Shown here piece by piece: positions 1-5,834 of a stretch of 11,893 nt of DNA. Within the stretch, counting starts at the first letter, position 1. Each line of letters opens with the position of its first letter. The position numbers were made by a program, and so were the translations under genes. This stretch comes from an uncultured Granulicatella sp. (GTDB lineage: Bacteria > Bacillota > Bacilli > Lactobacillales > Aerococcaceae): contig URWJ01000033.1 of assembly GCA_900551535.1 (NCBI GenBank), positions 1 to 11,893 of the forward strand. Direction: 5' to 3'. A model generated the notes under the pieces. The model made no database searches. It was not told the DNA's origin and saw only the letters and a program-made list of their open reading frames with translations.

Positions 1-16
1 TCTTGGGTACTTCTCC
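1..16 (-). tRNA. tRNA-Ser, 5' end only (cut by window edge)
   Basis: Read on the minus strand, the first 16 bases are GGAGAAGTACCCAAGA. This matches the acceptor-stem and D-arm start of Firmicutes serine tRNAs (GGAG followed by a TACCCAAG or TACTCAAG block). A well-placed promoter lies directly upstream, with the predicted start of transcription only two or three bases before the mature 5' end. The anticodon lies outside the window, so the isoacceptor cannot be named, although the AGAAGTAC acceptor side resembles the GCU type. The call rests on a short match. It would fail if the sequence to the left does not fold as a class II tRNA. Confidence 0.6.
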
Positions 17-24
17 ATGGTTCT

Positions 25-53
25 AGTATAGTACGGAGATATTCTTCAATCAA
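25..53 (-). promoter_or_regulatory. Promoter for the partial tRNA-Ser gene
   Basis: On the minus strand a -35 box TTGATT (48-53) and a -10 box TATACT (25-30) are separated by 17 bp, which is sigma-A-like. The expected start is near 17-19, just ahead of the GGAG tRNA start. It is divergent from, and close to, the plus-strand promoter at 89-118. Confidence 0.6.
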
Positions 54-88
54 TCATTTTTTCAAGAAAAAACCTTCAAATTCAAAAA

Positions 89-118
89 TTGACATTCAAT
101 ACTCGCTTTCATTATACT
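89..118 (+). promoter_or_regulatory. Strong sigma-A-type promoter of a small RNA
   Basis: A perfect -35 TTGACA (89-94) and a -10 TATACT (113-118) are separated by 18 bp on the plus strand, with a start expected near 124-126. The only thing downstream before a strong terminator is a ~100-nt structured, non-coding stretch. Confidence 0.65.
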
Positions 119-124
119 AAGCGT

Positions 125-222
125 ACATTAGAGGTGCGATTTATCGCAGGCTCTACAGATGATATTTTTCAGAGAGGTTTTACCGGCTCTGCAAAGGACA
201 CCTAAATAGGTGTCCTTTTTTT
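125..222 (+). ncRNA. Putative ~98-nt structured small RNA, family not recognised
   Basis: The stretch is bounded by a strong promoter (89-118) and a perfect terminator (194-222) and contains no open reading frame with a ribosome site. Two further hairpins are visible. In the first, TAGAG (129-133) pairs with CTCTA (151-155) around an inner stem TGCGA/TCGCA (135-139, 144-148). In the second, CAGAG (170-174) pairs with CTCTG (187-191) around GGT/ACC. The motif GGCTCT-R-CA occurs twice (149-157, 185-193), so the two GAG arms could swap partners. I do not recognise SRP RNA, 6S, tmRNA, a T-box or a known riboswitch. No plus-strand gene follows, which favours a free-standing sRNA over a leader. The 5' end is inferred from promoter spacing. 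Confidence 0.5.
194..222 (+). terminator. Intrinsic terminator of the small RNA
   Basis: A perfect 10-bp stem, AAGGACACCT (194-203) with AGGTGTCCTT (208-217), has an AAAT loop and runs into seven T residues (216-222). The T-run is on the plus-strand side only, so it ends rightward transcription. Confidence 0.85.
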
Positions 223-311
223 ATTTTGAAACATCTCAATACTTAATAAACTCTATTAATTAGACATGAATAGAAGGTCAAAAGGATAGTCAATTTATAT
301 CTATACAAAAC

Positions 312-339
312 AAAAAAACCACCGACTCACGGCCGGTGG
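312..339 (-). terminator. Intrinsic terminator downstream of rlmH
   Basis: On the minus strand a six-base GC-rich stem (CCACCG 319-324 with CGGTGG 334-339, 9-nt loop) is followed by seven T residues (complement of 312-318). It lies about 145 bp after the rlmH stop, leaving a fairly long 3' untranslated stretch (340-482). I see no convincing gene in that stretch, nor in 223-311. Confidence 0.75.
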
Positions 340-482
340 AAAAAAGGATTAGAAATATTTATTTGGGAGGATAAATATTCTCTTTGGGAATAATTAGAGT
401 ATAGAGGTACATTATGAAAATAGTATGAAAATACAATTTTCATTTTGCACTTTCTTTTCACTTTTTCTATGAGAATCTTTAC

Positions 483-962
483 TTATTTATGATATGCATG
501 TCCGGCATTAATACGGAATGCACGGTAAATTTGTTCGGTTAATACAAGTCTCATGAGTTGATGGGGTAAAGTAATACGCCCAAATGAGATTTTACGGTCG
601 GCACGTTTTTTCACGGCTGGGCTTAACCCAAGAGATCCGCCGATGACAAAGACCATCGAGCTCTTGCCGTGAAGCGCGAAGGTATCCATCTCTTTTGCCA
701 GTTGTTCTGAACTCACTAAGTCTCCTTCAATCGCCATTGCGACAACGACATCTCCATCTTTAATTTTAGCAAGGATACACTCGCCCTCTTTTTCGAGCAC
801 TTGTTCCATCTCTTTATCGCTTAAGTTTTCAGGCGCTTTTTCGTCTGGCACTTCGACTACTTGGAACTTGCAGTAGCTACCTAAGCGTTTCGCGTATTCG
901 TCGATTCCTTGTTTTAAATATTTTTCTTTCAGTTTTCCTACACTCACAATTGTGATATTCAT
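483..962 (-). CDS. rlmH: 23S rRNA (pseudouridine1915-N3)-methyltransferase RlmH
   Basis: RlmH is a SPOUT-class methyltransferase that uses S-adenosylmethionine to methylate the N3 of pseudouridine 1915 in helix 69 of 23S rRNA, acting on the assembled 70S ribosome as a homodimer. The start is ATG at 962, not the in-frame GTG 18 bases upstream: GAGGGG (968-973) sits five bases before this ATG, and the resulting 159 residues equal the family's usual length. The protein opens with MNITIVSVGKLK, carries the SAM-binding knot motif FVIGGSLGL (about residues 105-113), and ends in YHK, the conserved C-terminal signature. It lies on the same strand as htrA but is separated from it by the DnaA-box region and a terminator, so it must have its own promoter. 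I found no convincing -35/-10 pair for it. Any such promoter would lie next to the DnaA boxes at 1026-1056. Confidence 0.95.
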   Translation of the reverse strand: MNITIVSVGKLKEKYLKQGIDEYAKRLGSYCKFQVVEVPDEKAPENLSDKEMEQVLEKEGECILAKIKDGDVVVAMAIEGDLVSSEQLAKEMDTFALHGKSSMVFVIGGSLGLSPAVKKRADRKISFGRITLPHQLMRLVLTEQIYRAFRINAGHAYHK

Positions 963-1025
963 TTGATCCCCTCGTTTCACAAATTATCTTACCTTTTTTT
1001 GGAAAAAAATGCTTGTTTTATCCCT

Positions 1026-1191
1026 TTATCCACAGTTATCCACAAAGTTATCCACATGTACACATGTTCGCCCCTAAATTTTGGGCTTTTTTTATGAAAA
1101 ACACTAGATATTGATTCAAAAATTTTATTTGTTATCTAATTGTTATATTTCTAAATGGTGGAAATGTGCGAGTTATCCACAGTTATCCACA
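1026..1191 (+). repeat. Duplicated double DnaA box (19-bp direct repeat)
   Basis: The 19-mer TTATCCACAGTTATCCACA occurs twice, at 1026-1044 and 1173-1191. Each copy is two boxes with starts 10 bp apart, about one helical turn. A second repeated unit, CAAAGTTATCCACA, occurs at 1043-1056 and 1247-1260, so the region seems to have grown by duplication of box-bearing units. Confidence 0.85.
1087..1157. other. AT-rich candidate DNA-unwinding element
   Basis: This is about 71 bp with only about 11 G or C bases. It lies right after a triple DnaA box (1026-1056) and a GC-rich patch, and before the next double box. Boxes, then a GC patch, then an AT-rich tract is the layout of bacterial unwinding regions. 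I did not find a clean series of DnaA-trio triplets, so this is only a positional candidate. Confidence 0.35.
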
Positions 1192-1394
1192 CACTTTTTA
1201 TATATACCAAAACATTGTTATATCAACGTTTTGAGCGATTATCTATCAAAGTTATCCACAATAAAATTTTATCATGTGAATAACTTTTTTCAATAAAATC
1301 CGATAATCAAGCCATTTTTAGGCTGTCTATTTTCAACACTGATTTTCCACTTCACAGACTTGACAAGGAGGTAAACCCACAGTTTTCCACAGAC

Positions 1395-1416
1395 TTATCC
1401 ACATTTTTGTGGATAA
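1395..1416. repeat. Perfect inverted pair of DnaA boxes
   Basis: TTATCCACA (1395-1403) and TGTGGATAA (1408-1416) face each other across four T residues, forming a perfect 9-bp-arm palindrome. It lies 17 bp beyond the htrA terminator. It is the only place in the cluster where two perfect boxes are in opposite orientation. Confidence 0.85.
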
Positions 1417-1432
1417 CTTTGTGGAAATACAC

Positions 1433-1465
1433 AAAAAAAGTCGAATAGCACTTCGCTATCCGACT
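1433..1465 (-). terminator. Intrinsic terminator of htrA
   Basis: On the minus strand an 11-bp stem (complements of 1455-1465 and 1439-1449) with a 5-nt loop is followed by seven T residues (complement of 1433-1439). The one imperfect pair, A1444 opposite C1460 on the plus strand, becomes a G-U pair in minus-strand RNA, which confirms the direction. It begins 16 bp after the htrA stop and shields the DnaA-box region from leftward transcription. Confidence 0.9.
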
Positions 1466-1480
1466 CCTTGTTCGTTATTG

Positions 1481-2692
1481 TTATAAACTTGGACTGTTCG
1501 TTTCTGTTAGAGAAATCGTTGTTGTTTGTTTTTGTCCATTTCTATAGTAAGTCACTTCAAGCTTATCACCAACTTTATGGCTGTAAAGAACTTTACGTAA
1601 GTTTTGAATACCTTCGATCTTTTGTCCATCCATTTCAACGATAACATCGTAAGCTTGTAATCCTGCTGCTTTGGCACTACCTTTCGCCATGACTTCTGCA
1701 ATAACGACTCCGTTCTTCACATCTCGTGGTAAATTCAATTGCTCGATTACTCGTTCATTCACACTTGATAAGTTTACCATTGAAATTCCAAGAGCTGGAC
1801 GTGTAATTTTCCCGTCCGTTTCCAGTTGTTTAATAATCGAAACAACTTCGTTACTTGGAATTGCAAATCCCATCCCTTCAACAGACGACTTAGAAATCTT
1901 CATTGAGTTGATTCCGATGACTTGGCCAGCGCTATTAATTAACGCACCACCTGAGTTCCCTGGGTTAATCGCAGCATCTGTTTGAATGGCCGTTACGACC
2001 CAGTCTTCCTGTCCATCACCATCAACGTCTGTGGCAACAGAACGGTTAGTTGCTGACACGATTCCTTGCGTTACACTTGTAGCAAATTCACTACCAAGAG
2101 GTGACCCAATGGCAATCGCTGTTTGCCCTACTTGAACATCATCAGAGTTTGCAAATTCTGCAACAGTTGACACATTTGTATTCGCGATACGAATTACGGC
2201 TAAGTCTGTCCATTGGTCGCTACCAACGATTTCAGCTTTTGCACGTGTTCCATCTGCTAAAAGTACTTCCAATTCTTGTGAGTTTGCGATTACGTGATAG
2301 TTTGTCACGATATACGCATATCCATCTGCATTTTTGTAGATAACTCCACTACCTTCAGAAGCTGTAGCTAATTCGCCGCTTGATTGTTGCGTTCCGCTTA
2401 ATGAGTTTCTTGAAGTTGATTGTTTGTTAATGACTGATACGACCGCGTTCTTCACTTCGGCAACGACTTTCGTAATGTCTGTCGCTCCTTGTGACGCTGT
2501 GGATGTTTTTGTTGGCTCTACTTGCGTTTGTGAGGCTTGTGTAGCAGGTGTTGTTGCTTGGTTTGCTGGATTCGTTACGGCCATGATTCCAACTCCTCCA
2601 GCAACAGCGACTGCTCCTCCCAATAATCCGCCGATAAAGCCATTTTTAAAAGCTTTCGATGATTTTTTTCTTTGTAATTGTTCTTGTGACAT
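1481..2692 (-). CDS. htrA: HtrA/DegP-family membrane-anchored serine protease
   Basis: HtrA is a surface quality-control protease that degrades misfolded exported proteins. The 403-residue product has a short basic cytoplasmic N-terminus, one glycine/alanine-rich membrane segment (about residues 18-40), a Thr/Gln/Ala-rich linker (41-75), a trypsin-like domain (about 76-295) and one PDZ domain (about 299-395). The catalytic triad is visible: His133 (TNYHVI), Asp163 (TDLAVI) and Ser247 in GNSGGA. A DxDxDG loop at 222-230 just before the active site is unusual. The start ATG is preceded by GAGAGGAG. In this group htrA often follows the wal operon, as here. It has a candidate promoter with a CiaR-like repeat and a strong terminator. 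No strong terminator separates it from walJ, so some read-through from the wal operon is possible. Confidence 0.95.
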   Translation of the reverse strand: MSQEQLQRKKSSKAFKNGFIGGLLGGAVAVAGGVGIMAVTNPANQATTPATQASQTQVEPTKTSTASQGATDITKVVAEVKNAVVSVINKQSTSRNSLSGTQQSSGELATASEGSGVIYKNADGYAYIVTNYHVIANSQELEVLLADGTRAKAEIVGSDQWTDLAVIRIANTNVSTVAEFANSDDVQVGQTAIAIGSPLGSEFATSVTQGIVSATNRSVATDVDGDGQEDWVVTAIQTDAAINPGNSGGALINSAGQVIGINSMKISKSSVEGMGFAIPSNEVVSIIKQLETDGKITRPALGISMVNLSSVNERVIEQLNLPRDVKNGVVIAEVMAKGSAKAAGLQAYDVIVEMDGQKIEGIQNLRKVLYSHKVGDKLEVTYYRNGQKQTTTISLTETNSPSL

Positions 2693-2729
2693 CTGCTCAC
2701 TCCTCTCGTTTGTAAATATACAATAGTTT

Positions 2730-2741
2730 TTTCATATGAAA
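2730..2741. repeat. Palindrome upstream of htrA
   Basis: TTTCATATGAAA is a perfect 12-bp palindrome, and TATGAAA recurs 11 bp away (2735-2741 and 2746-2752). It overlaps the predicted htrA transcription start, so it could be an operator. It may also be chance in AT-rich DNA. Confidence 0.3.
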
Positions 2742-2774
2742 TTTATATGAAATAAAGCTTATAGAGTACTTAAA
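2742..2774 (-). promoter_or_regulatory. Candidate htrA promoter with CiaR-like direct repeat
   Basis: On the minus strand TTTAAG (2769-2774), five bases, then TATAAG (2758-2763) differs by one base from the streptococcal CiaR site TTTAAG-N5-TTTAAG. Ten bases further on is a -10-like TATAAA (2742-2747), with no good -35, as expected for an activator-dependent promoter. htrA is a classic CiaRH target in streptococci. Whether this organism has CiaRH cannot be seen here. Confidence 0.45.
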
Positions 2775-2799
2775 AAACTCTTTCGAACTTGCTAAGTTT

Positions 2800-3603
2800 T
2801 TAAACGGTAAATAATTTTGTAGGCTCATACGGATCCGTATGATAGAGTTCGAAGGCCTGATGAACGCCTTTGTCATGCGTGTGGAAAATGCTTTCGGCTG
2901 TCTGATAGGCGATTTCCTTCATATTATTATCCTGGCTTAAGTGCCCTAGATAAATCCGTTTCGTGCGGTCACCCATCATTTCACACATCGCAAGCGCGCC
3001 ATCATCATTCGATAAGTGTCCCTTGTCGCTTAAGATACGTTGTTTCAAATGCCAAGCGTACGGTCCCATTCGAAGCATTTCTAAATCATGATTGCTCTCG
3101 ATGAGATATGCATCTGCATTTTTCAACAAGCCTCTTAGCTTATCACTCACATAACCCGTGTCCGTCAGCATCACGAACTGCTTGCCCTCGCGTTGAAAAC
3201 TATAAAATTGAGGAGCTGCCGCATCATGTGATACTGCAAAACTCATCACGTCTAAGTCTCCAAACGTTAACGTCTCTCCTGTATTGAAGATTTCCTGTTG
3301 TTCAAGAGCCACTTTCCCGATTTTACCAGCCATGGCTTGCCATGTTTTTTCATTAGCATAAATTGGAATCCCATACTTACGAGCCAGAACCCCAATCCCT
3401 TTAATGTGGTCGGAATGTTCGTGGGTAACCAGAATGGCATCCACATCTGAAATGGAGCGGTCAATCTTCTCCATTTGCGCAGTAATGGCTTTACCAGTGA
3501 GTCCACAGTCCACTAATATTTTTTGTTTTGGTGTTTCGATGTAAGTAGCATTTCCAGAGCTACCACTCGCGAGTAAACTCACTTTCAAACCTGATTCTTG
3601 CAT
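2800..3603 (-). CDS. walJ: WalJ (YycJ/VicX) metallo-beta-lactamase-fold hydrolase
   Basis: WalJ is a cytoplasmic metallo-hydrolase encoded with the WalRK system. A Bacillus YycJ has been reported to be a 5'-to-3' DNA exonuclease linked to mismatch repair, and its effect on cell-wall signalling is indirect. The 267-residue protein opens with VSLLASGSSGNATYIE, typical of the family. It carries the metal-binding motif THEHSDH (His61, His63, Asp65, His66) and the later metal-site blocks SHDAA, LTDTGYVSD, ESNHD and LGHLS. The start is ATG at 3603: AAGAAGGG (3611-3618) lies seven bases upstream and overlaps the walI stop codon, suggesting coupled translation. The in-frame GTG further up lies inside walI and lacks such a site. 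The length is close to that of Bacillus YycJ. Confidence 0.93.
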   Translation of the reverse strand: MQESGLKVSLLASGSSGNATYIETPKQKILVDCGLTGKAITAQMEKIDRSISDVDAILVTHEHSDHIKGIGVLARKYGIPIYANEKTWQAMAGKIGKVALEQQEIFNTGETLTFGDLDVMSFAVSHDAAAPQFYSFQREGKQFVMLTDTGYVSDKLRGLLKNADAYLIESNHDLEMLRMGPYAWHLKQRILSDKGHLSNDDGALAMCEMMGDRTKRIYLGHLSQDNNMKEIAYQTAESIFHTHDKGVHQAFELYHTDPYEPTKLFTV

Positions 3604-3616
3604 AGTTATTCCCTTC

Positions 3617-4486
3617 TTATTGTTGTTGTACACTTTGCGTTGTTGTTGTGTTATTCGTTGTTGTACGCTGCGTTTGCGTATTCGTTGTTTCTAGCGTTTC
3701 ATTGGCTAATACTGTCCCATGAATTGCATCCACACGACGCGCAATTAATTGTCCGTCAGCTTGGCGAATTTCAATATACCACGCAGGTGAGTAAATTGAA
3801 AAATCTTTTAATACAAGCGATTGATAGTAAGATAATTTCACCGATTGAACGGTGGCCTTCGACGAAATTCGTCCGGCTAAGTAAAGAATCTCAACCGCCT
3901 TTTGAGCCGTAATCAATTCACGCTCTTTCCCAACTACTTGCACATTCCCAGCATAAGTCTGTTCGTAGCTTACGACTTGGTCATTGGCATTCACTGTAAA
4001 GATGATTTGGCTCGATCCATCCATAATCGTTAACTTATCTGCTTTTTGTGTATAGATCACTTTACGGGTTGTTGGATTATAAGACGACCACGTATATTGA
4101 TCCCCAAATGCCACCTGATTATTTTCAACGATTTTTGTTAAATCTGTAAAACTATCCGCAGATACAGATCCGCTTAAGTCTAATTGAATAGGCGTAATGA
4201 ATTGTCCATTAATGACACTTTTTTCTATTGTCACTGCTTGGTTTGGTAAACTAGATAATTTCCCATCTGTAGATTCCGGTGTTACTTGAATAATCGGAAC
4301 GGCTTCTACCGTCGCATTCAGCGTTGGTAATGTAATTCCATCTTGCTTCATTTGGTCGATGACGTTAATACTTGTATTCAACGGATTTTTCACATCGGAC
4401 CGTTTCTGCCAGACTAATCCGAATAAGAATAAATCGAGGATAAAGAAGCAGACGATGAGAACGACTGCACTTCTCTTAAAATCCAT
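3617..4486 (-). CDS. walI: WalI (YycI), membrane regulator of WalK
   Basis: WalI is a single-pass membrane protein that, with WalH, contacts WalK at the membrane and modulates its kinase activity. The 289-residue product has an N-terminal membrane helix (about residues 6-26, hydrophobic after MDFKRS) and an extracellular YycI domain of about 230 residues. It ends in a Thr/Asn/Gln-rich tail (about 267-289) that I judge to be disordered. The start at 4486 is chosen because GGGAGGTGA (4492-4500) precedes it by five bases and the next residues give the family's MDxKR opening; a longer reading would run far into walH. It overlaps the walH stop by 11 bp, so translation is probably coupled. The walJ start follows 13 bp after its stop. 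Confidence 0.92.
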   Translation of the reverse strand: MDFKRSAVVLIVCFFILDLFLFGLVWQKRSDVKNPLNTSINVIDQMKQDGITLPTLNATVEAVPIIQVTPESTDGKLSSLPNQAVTIEKSVINGQFITPIQLDLSGSVSADSFTDLTKIVENNQVAFGDQYTWSSYNPTTRKVIYTQKADKLTIMDGSSQIIFTVNANDQVVSYEQTYAGNVQVVGKERELITAQKAVEILYLAGRISSKATVQSVKLSYYQSLVLKDFSIYSPAWYIEIRQADGQLIARRVDAIHGTVLANETLETTNTQTQRTTTNNTTTTQSVQQQ

Positions 4487-5834
4487 CTGCGTCACCTCCC
4501 GTTGCTTGCGGTCCATTGACTGGTTCTGTCTGATGTTTTTCTGCTTTAAGTTCAGCAAGCGTCTTCCAAGTTCCATTCTTTTTAATGTACCATGTTGGCG
4601 TAAACTCAACGATTTGTACACTTTCGCTACTAATCGTCCATGAATATCCGATTCGAATATCTTCAATCTCATTCATGACGAAGCCTTCGTTTAACATTTC
4701 AGTGACAATTGTCTTCCCACCAACAACCGTTACCTTCTTACTTTTCGTTGGTAATGGTGTTTGTGCGATTAGTGATGAGGTTCTCATTTTTTCGATGCCA
4801 TTCGTATTGGCTTTAATTTGCGTAAACCCTTCTTTCCCGCTGGATAAGATAGGATACGAATCAACATAACGAACAAAATCAACAATATTATTGTTTAAAT
4901 CCACTGAGAATAGACTCACACCTAATTGCCAACCTCCAAGACGTTTCATCTGATTGAATGTTTGCGTTAAGTTATTCGTATAGAGTAGTGTTTCTTCTCC
5001 AGAACGATTTTCAAAGAAAGTGACTACATTGGTTGTACGGTCCAATTTCAATTGCGACAAGTTATCATTGTACACAACTGTCTTTCCGTCTCCACGCGTA
5101 CGGATTTCTGATTGGTTACTAAATAATTGAGTAATATAGAAACTCATTGGAATCTGCTCGATTAAATAGGCAGACTGTTCCACATTCAAGTTGTCTTGTT
5201 CGACAAAGAATTGTTTTGTCTTTCCACGATAGGATTCTACTTCATAGAAATCACTATCTGCATATAATGCTTCGAGTTCATTTTTTAGACTTTCATCAAT
5301 TTTGGCACTGTAGAGTTGTTTATTCTCGTCGTTAATGAAGTACGCTGTATGAGGATCGTCCGTACGAATCACAATTCGTGAGAAGCGCTCATTACTTAAA
5401 TCTTCATTCGTTCCGTCAAAGAAACGACTCACAATTCCAAACGAATGTAACCCGTCAAAGAGAATTTGAAGGCGTGCTTCACGAAGAACGAGGTTTTCAT
5501 AAGTAGTCTCATCCATCGTTTCTAGACGCGTTAAATTCGTAAATCGTTTGTTTAAATGACTATTCACGTCCTTCATAATCGAAGCGCTACTTGTCATCTC
5601 ATATTTATTTTTATTCGTTAACACTAAACGAGTAGGTCTAAAGACATCCTCCATCGAATAGGTTGCACGAACTTGTACCCCTGTATCTTGTTGTGTGGCT
5701 ACATTGTTGTTATTTTTCTTTTGATTCGTAAAGAAATCAACCGGACGTACAACGATGAGATACGTAAACACAAAGCTAATGGCCATTAATACAAAGAGCG
5801 CCGTTAGCATTGCTCGATAACGTTTAAAATTCAT
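4476..5834 (-). CDS. walH: WalH (YycH), membrane regulator of WalK
   Basis: WalH works with WalI to control WalK. It is inhibitory in Bacillus and activating in staphylococci, and which applies here cannot be told. The 452-residue protein has a short basic cytoplasmic tail (MNFKRYR), one membrane helix (about residues 9-29) and a large extracellular part with the family's mostly beta fold. It is close in length to Bacillus YycH. The start is the ATG at 5834: its reading overlaps the walK stop by 11 bp, with a GGTGAATGGG stretch just upstream and a GAGG further back, and it gives the canonical N-terminus. The upstream in-frame ATG would place 23 extra residues inside walK. It ends in DGF, whose codons supply the walI start. 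Confidence 0.92.
   Translation of the reverse strand: MNFKRYRAMLTALFVLMAISFVFTYLIVVRPVDFFTNQKKNNNNVATQQDTGVQVRATYSMEDVFRPTRLVLTNKNKYEMTSSASIMKDVNSHLNKRFTNLTRLETMDETTYENLVLREARLQILFDGLHSFGIVSRFFDGTNEDLSNERFSRIVIRTDDPHTAYFINDENKQLYSAKIDESLKNELEALYADSDFYEVESYRGKTKQFFVEQDNLNVEQSAYLIEQIPMSFYITQLFSNQSEIRTRGDGKTVVYNDNLSQLKLDRTTNVVTFFENRSGEETLLYTNNLTQTFNQMKRLGGWQLGVSLFSVDLNNNIVDFVRYVDSYPILSSGKEGFTQIKANTNGIEKMRTSSLIAQTPLPTKSKKVTVVGGKTIVTEMLNEGFVMNEIEDIRIGYSWTISSESVQIVEFTPTWYIKKNGTWKTLAELKAEKHQTEPVNGPQATGGDADGF

Larger units (their letters stand above)
1026..1416. other. DnaA-box cluster (oriC-like or DnaA-titration region)
   Basis: This gene-free stretch has eight perfect TTATCCACA boxes. Seven are on the plus strand (1026-1034, 1036-1044, 1048-1056, 1173-1181, 1183-1191, 1252-1260, 1395-1403) and one is on the minus strand (1408-1416). 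One-base variants occur at 1275-1283 (minus strand, TTATTCACA) and 1383-1391 (TTTTCCACA), and a weaker one at 1343-1351. TTATCCACA is the known high-affinity DnaA site. The clusters alternate with AT-rich segments, notably 1087-1157 (about 85% A+T), next to a short GC-rich patch at 1070-1086. That is the look of a replication origin. Against it, dnaA and dnaN are not in the window, and genes on both sides point leftward with no strand switch, which suggests the true origin is to the right. A DnaA-titrating or regulatory cluster is the alternative. That DnaA binds here is well supported; its role is inference. Confidence 0.85.

Noticed and set aside
129..155. AGAGGTGCGA start like a lysine riboswitch
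   Set aside because: The element is too short (about 100 nt) and lacks the later conserved lysine-riboswitch blocks. The match is limited to about ten bases.
171..222. Resemblance to a T-box antiterminator (AGG...ACCG followed by a terminator)
   Set aside because: The essential UGGN bulge and the long specifier stem are missing, and no aminoacyl-tRNA synthetase or amino-acid gene follows.
326..442. 38-codon minus-strand frame after rlmH (begins MKIVFSYYF)
   Set aside because: It has only a weak ribosome site and its end runs into the rlmH terminator stem. It is probably untranslated 3' sequence.
426..442. Small TGAAAAT/ATTTTCA hairpin after rlmH
   Set aside because: The stem is all AT except one pair and has no clear T-run. 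The stronger terminator is at 312-339.
1070..1093. GCCC/GGGC hairpin with seven T residues, looking like a plus-strand terminator
   Set aside because: The stem is only 4 bp with a 9-nt loop, and no rightward gene precedes it. I kept it only as a GC patch beside the AT-rich tract.
1111..1296. 61-codon plus-strand reading frame in the DnaA-box region
   Set aside because: It has no ribosome site, its composition follows the DnaA boxes and AT-rich DNA, and it resembles no known protein.
1365..1372. AAGGAGGT ribosome-site-like sequence on the plus strand
   Set aside because: No start codon lies at usable distance, and the frames that follow run through DnaA boxes and the htrA terminator.
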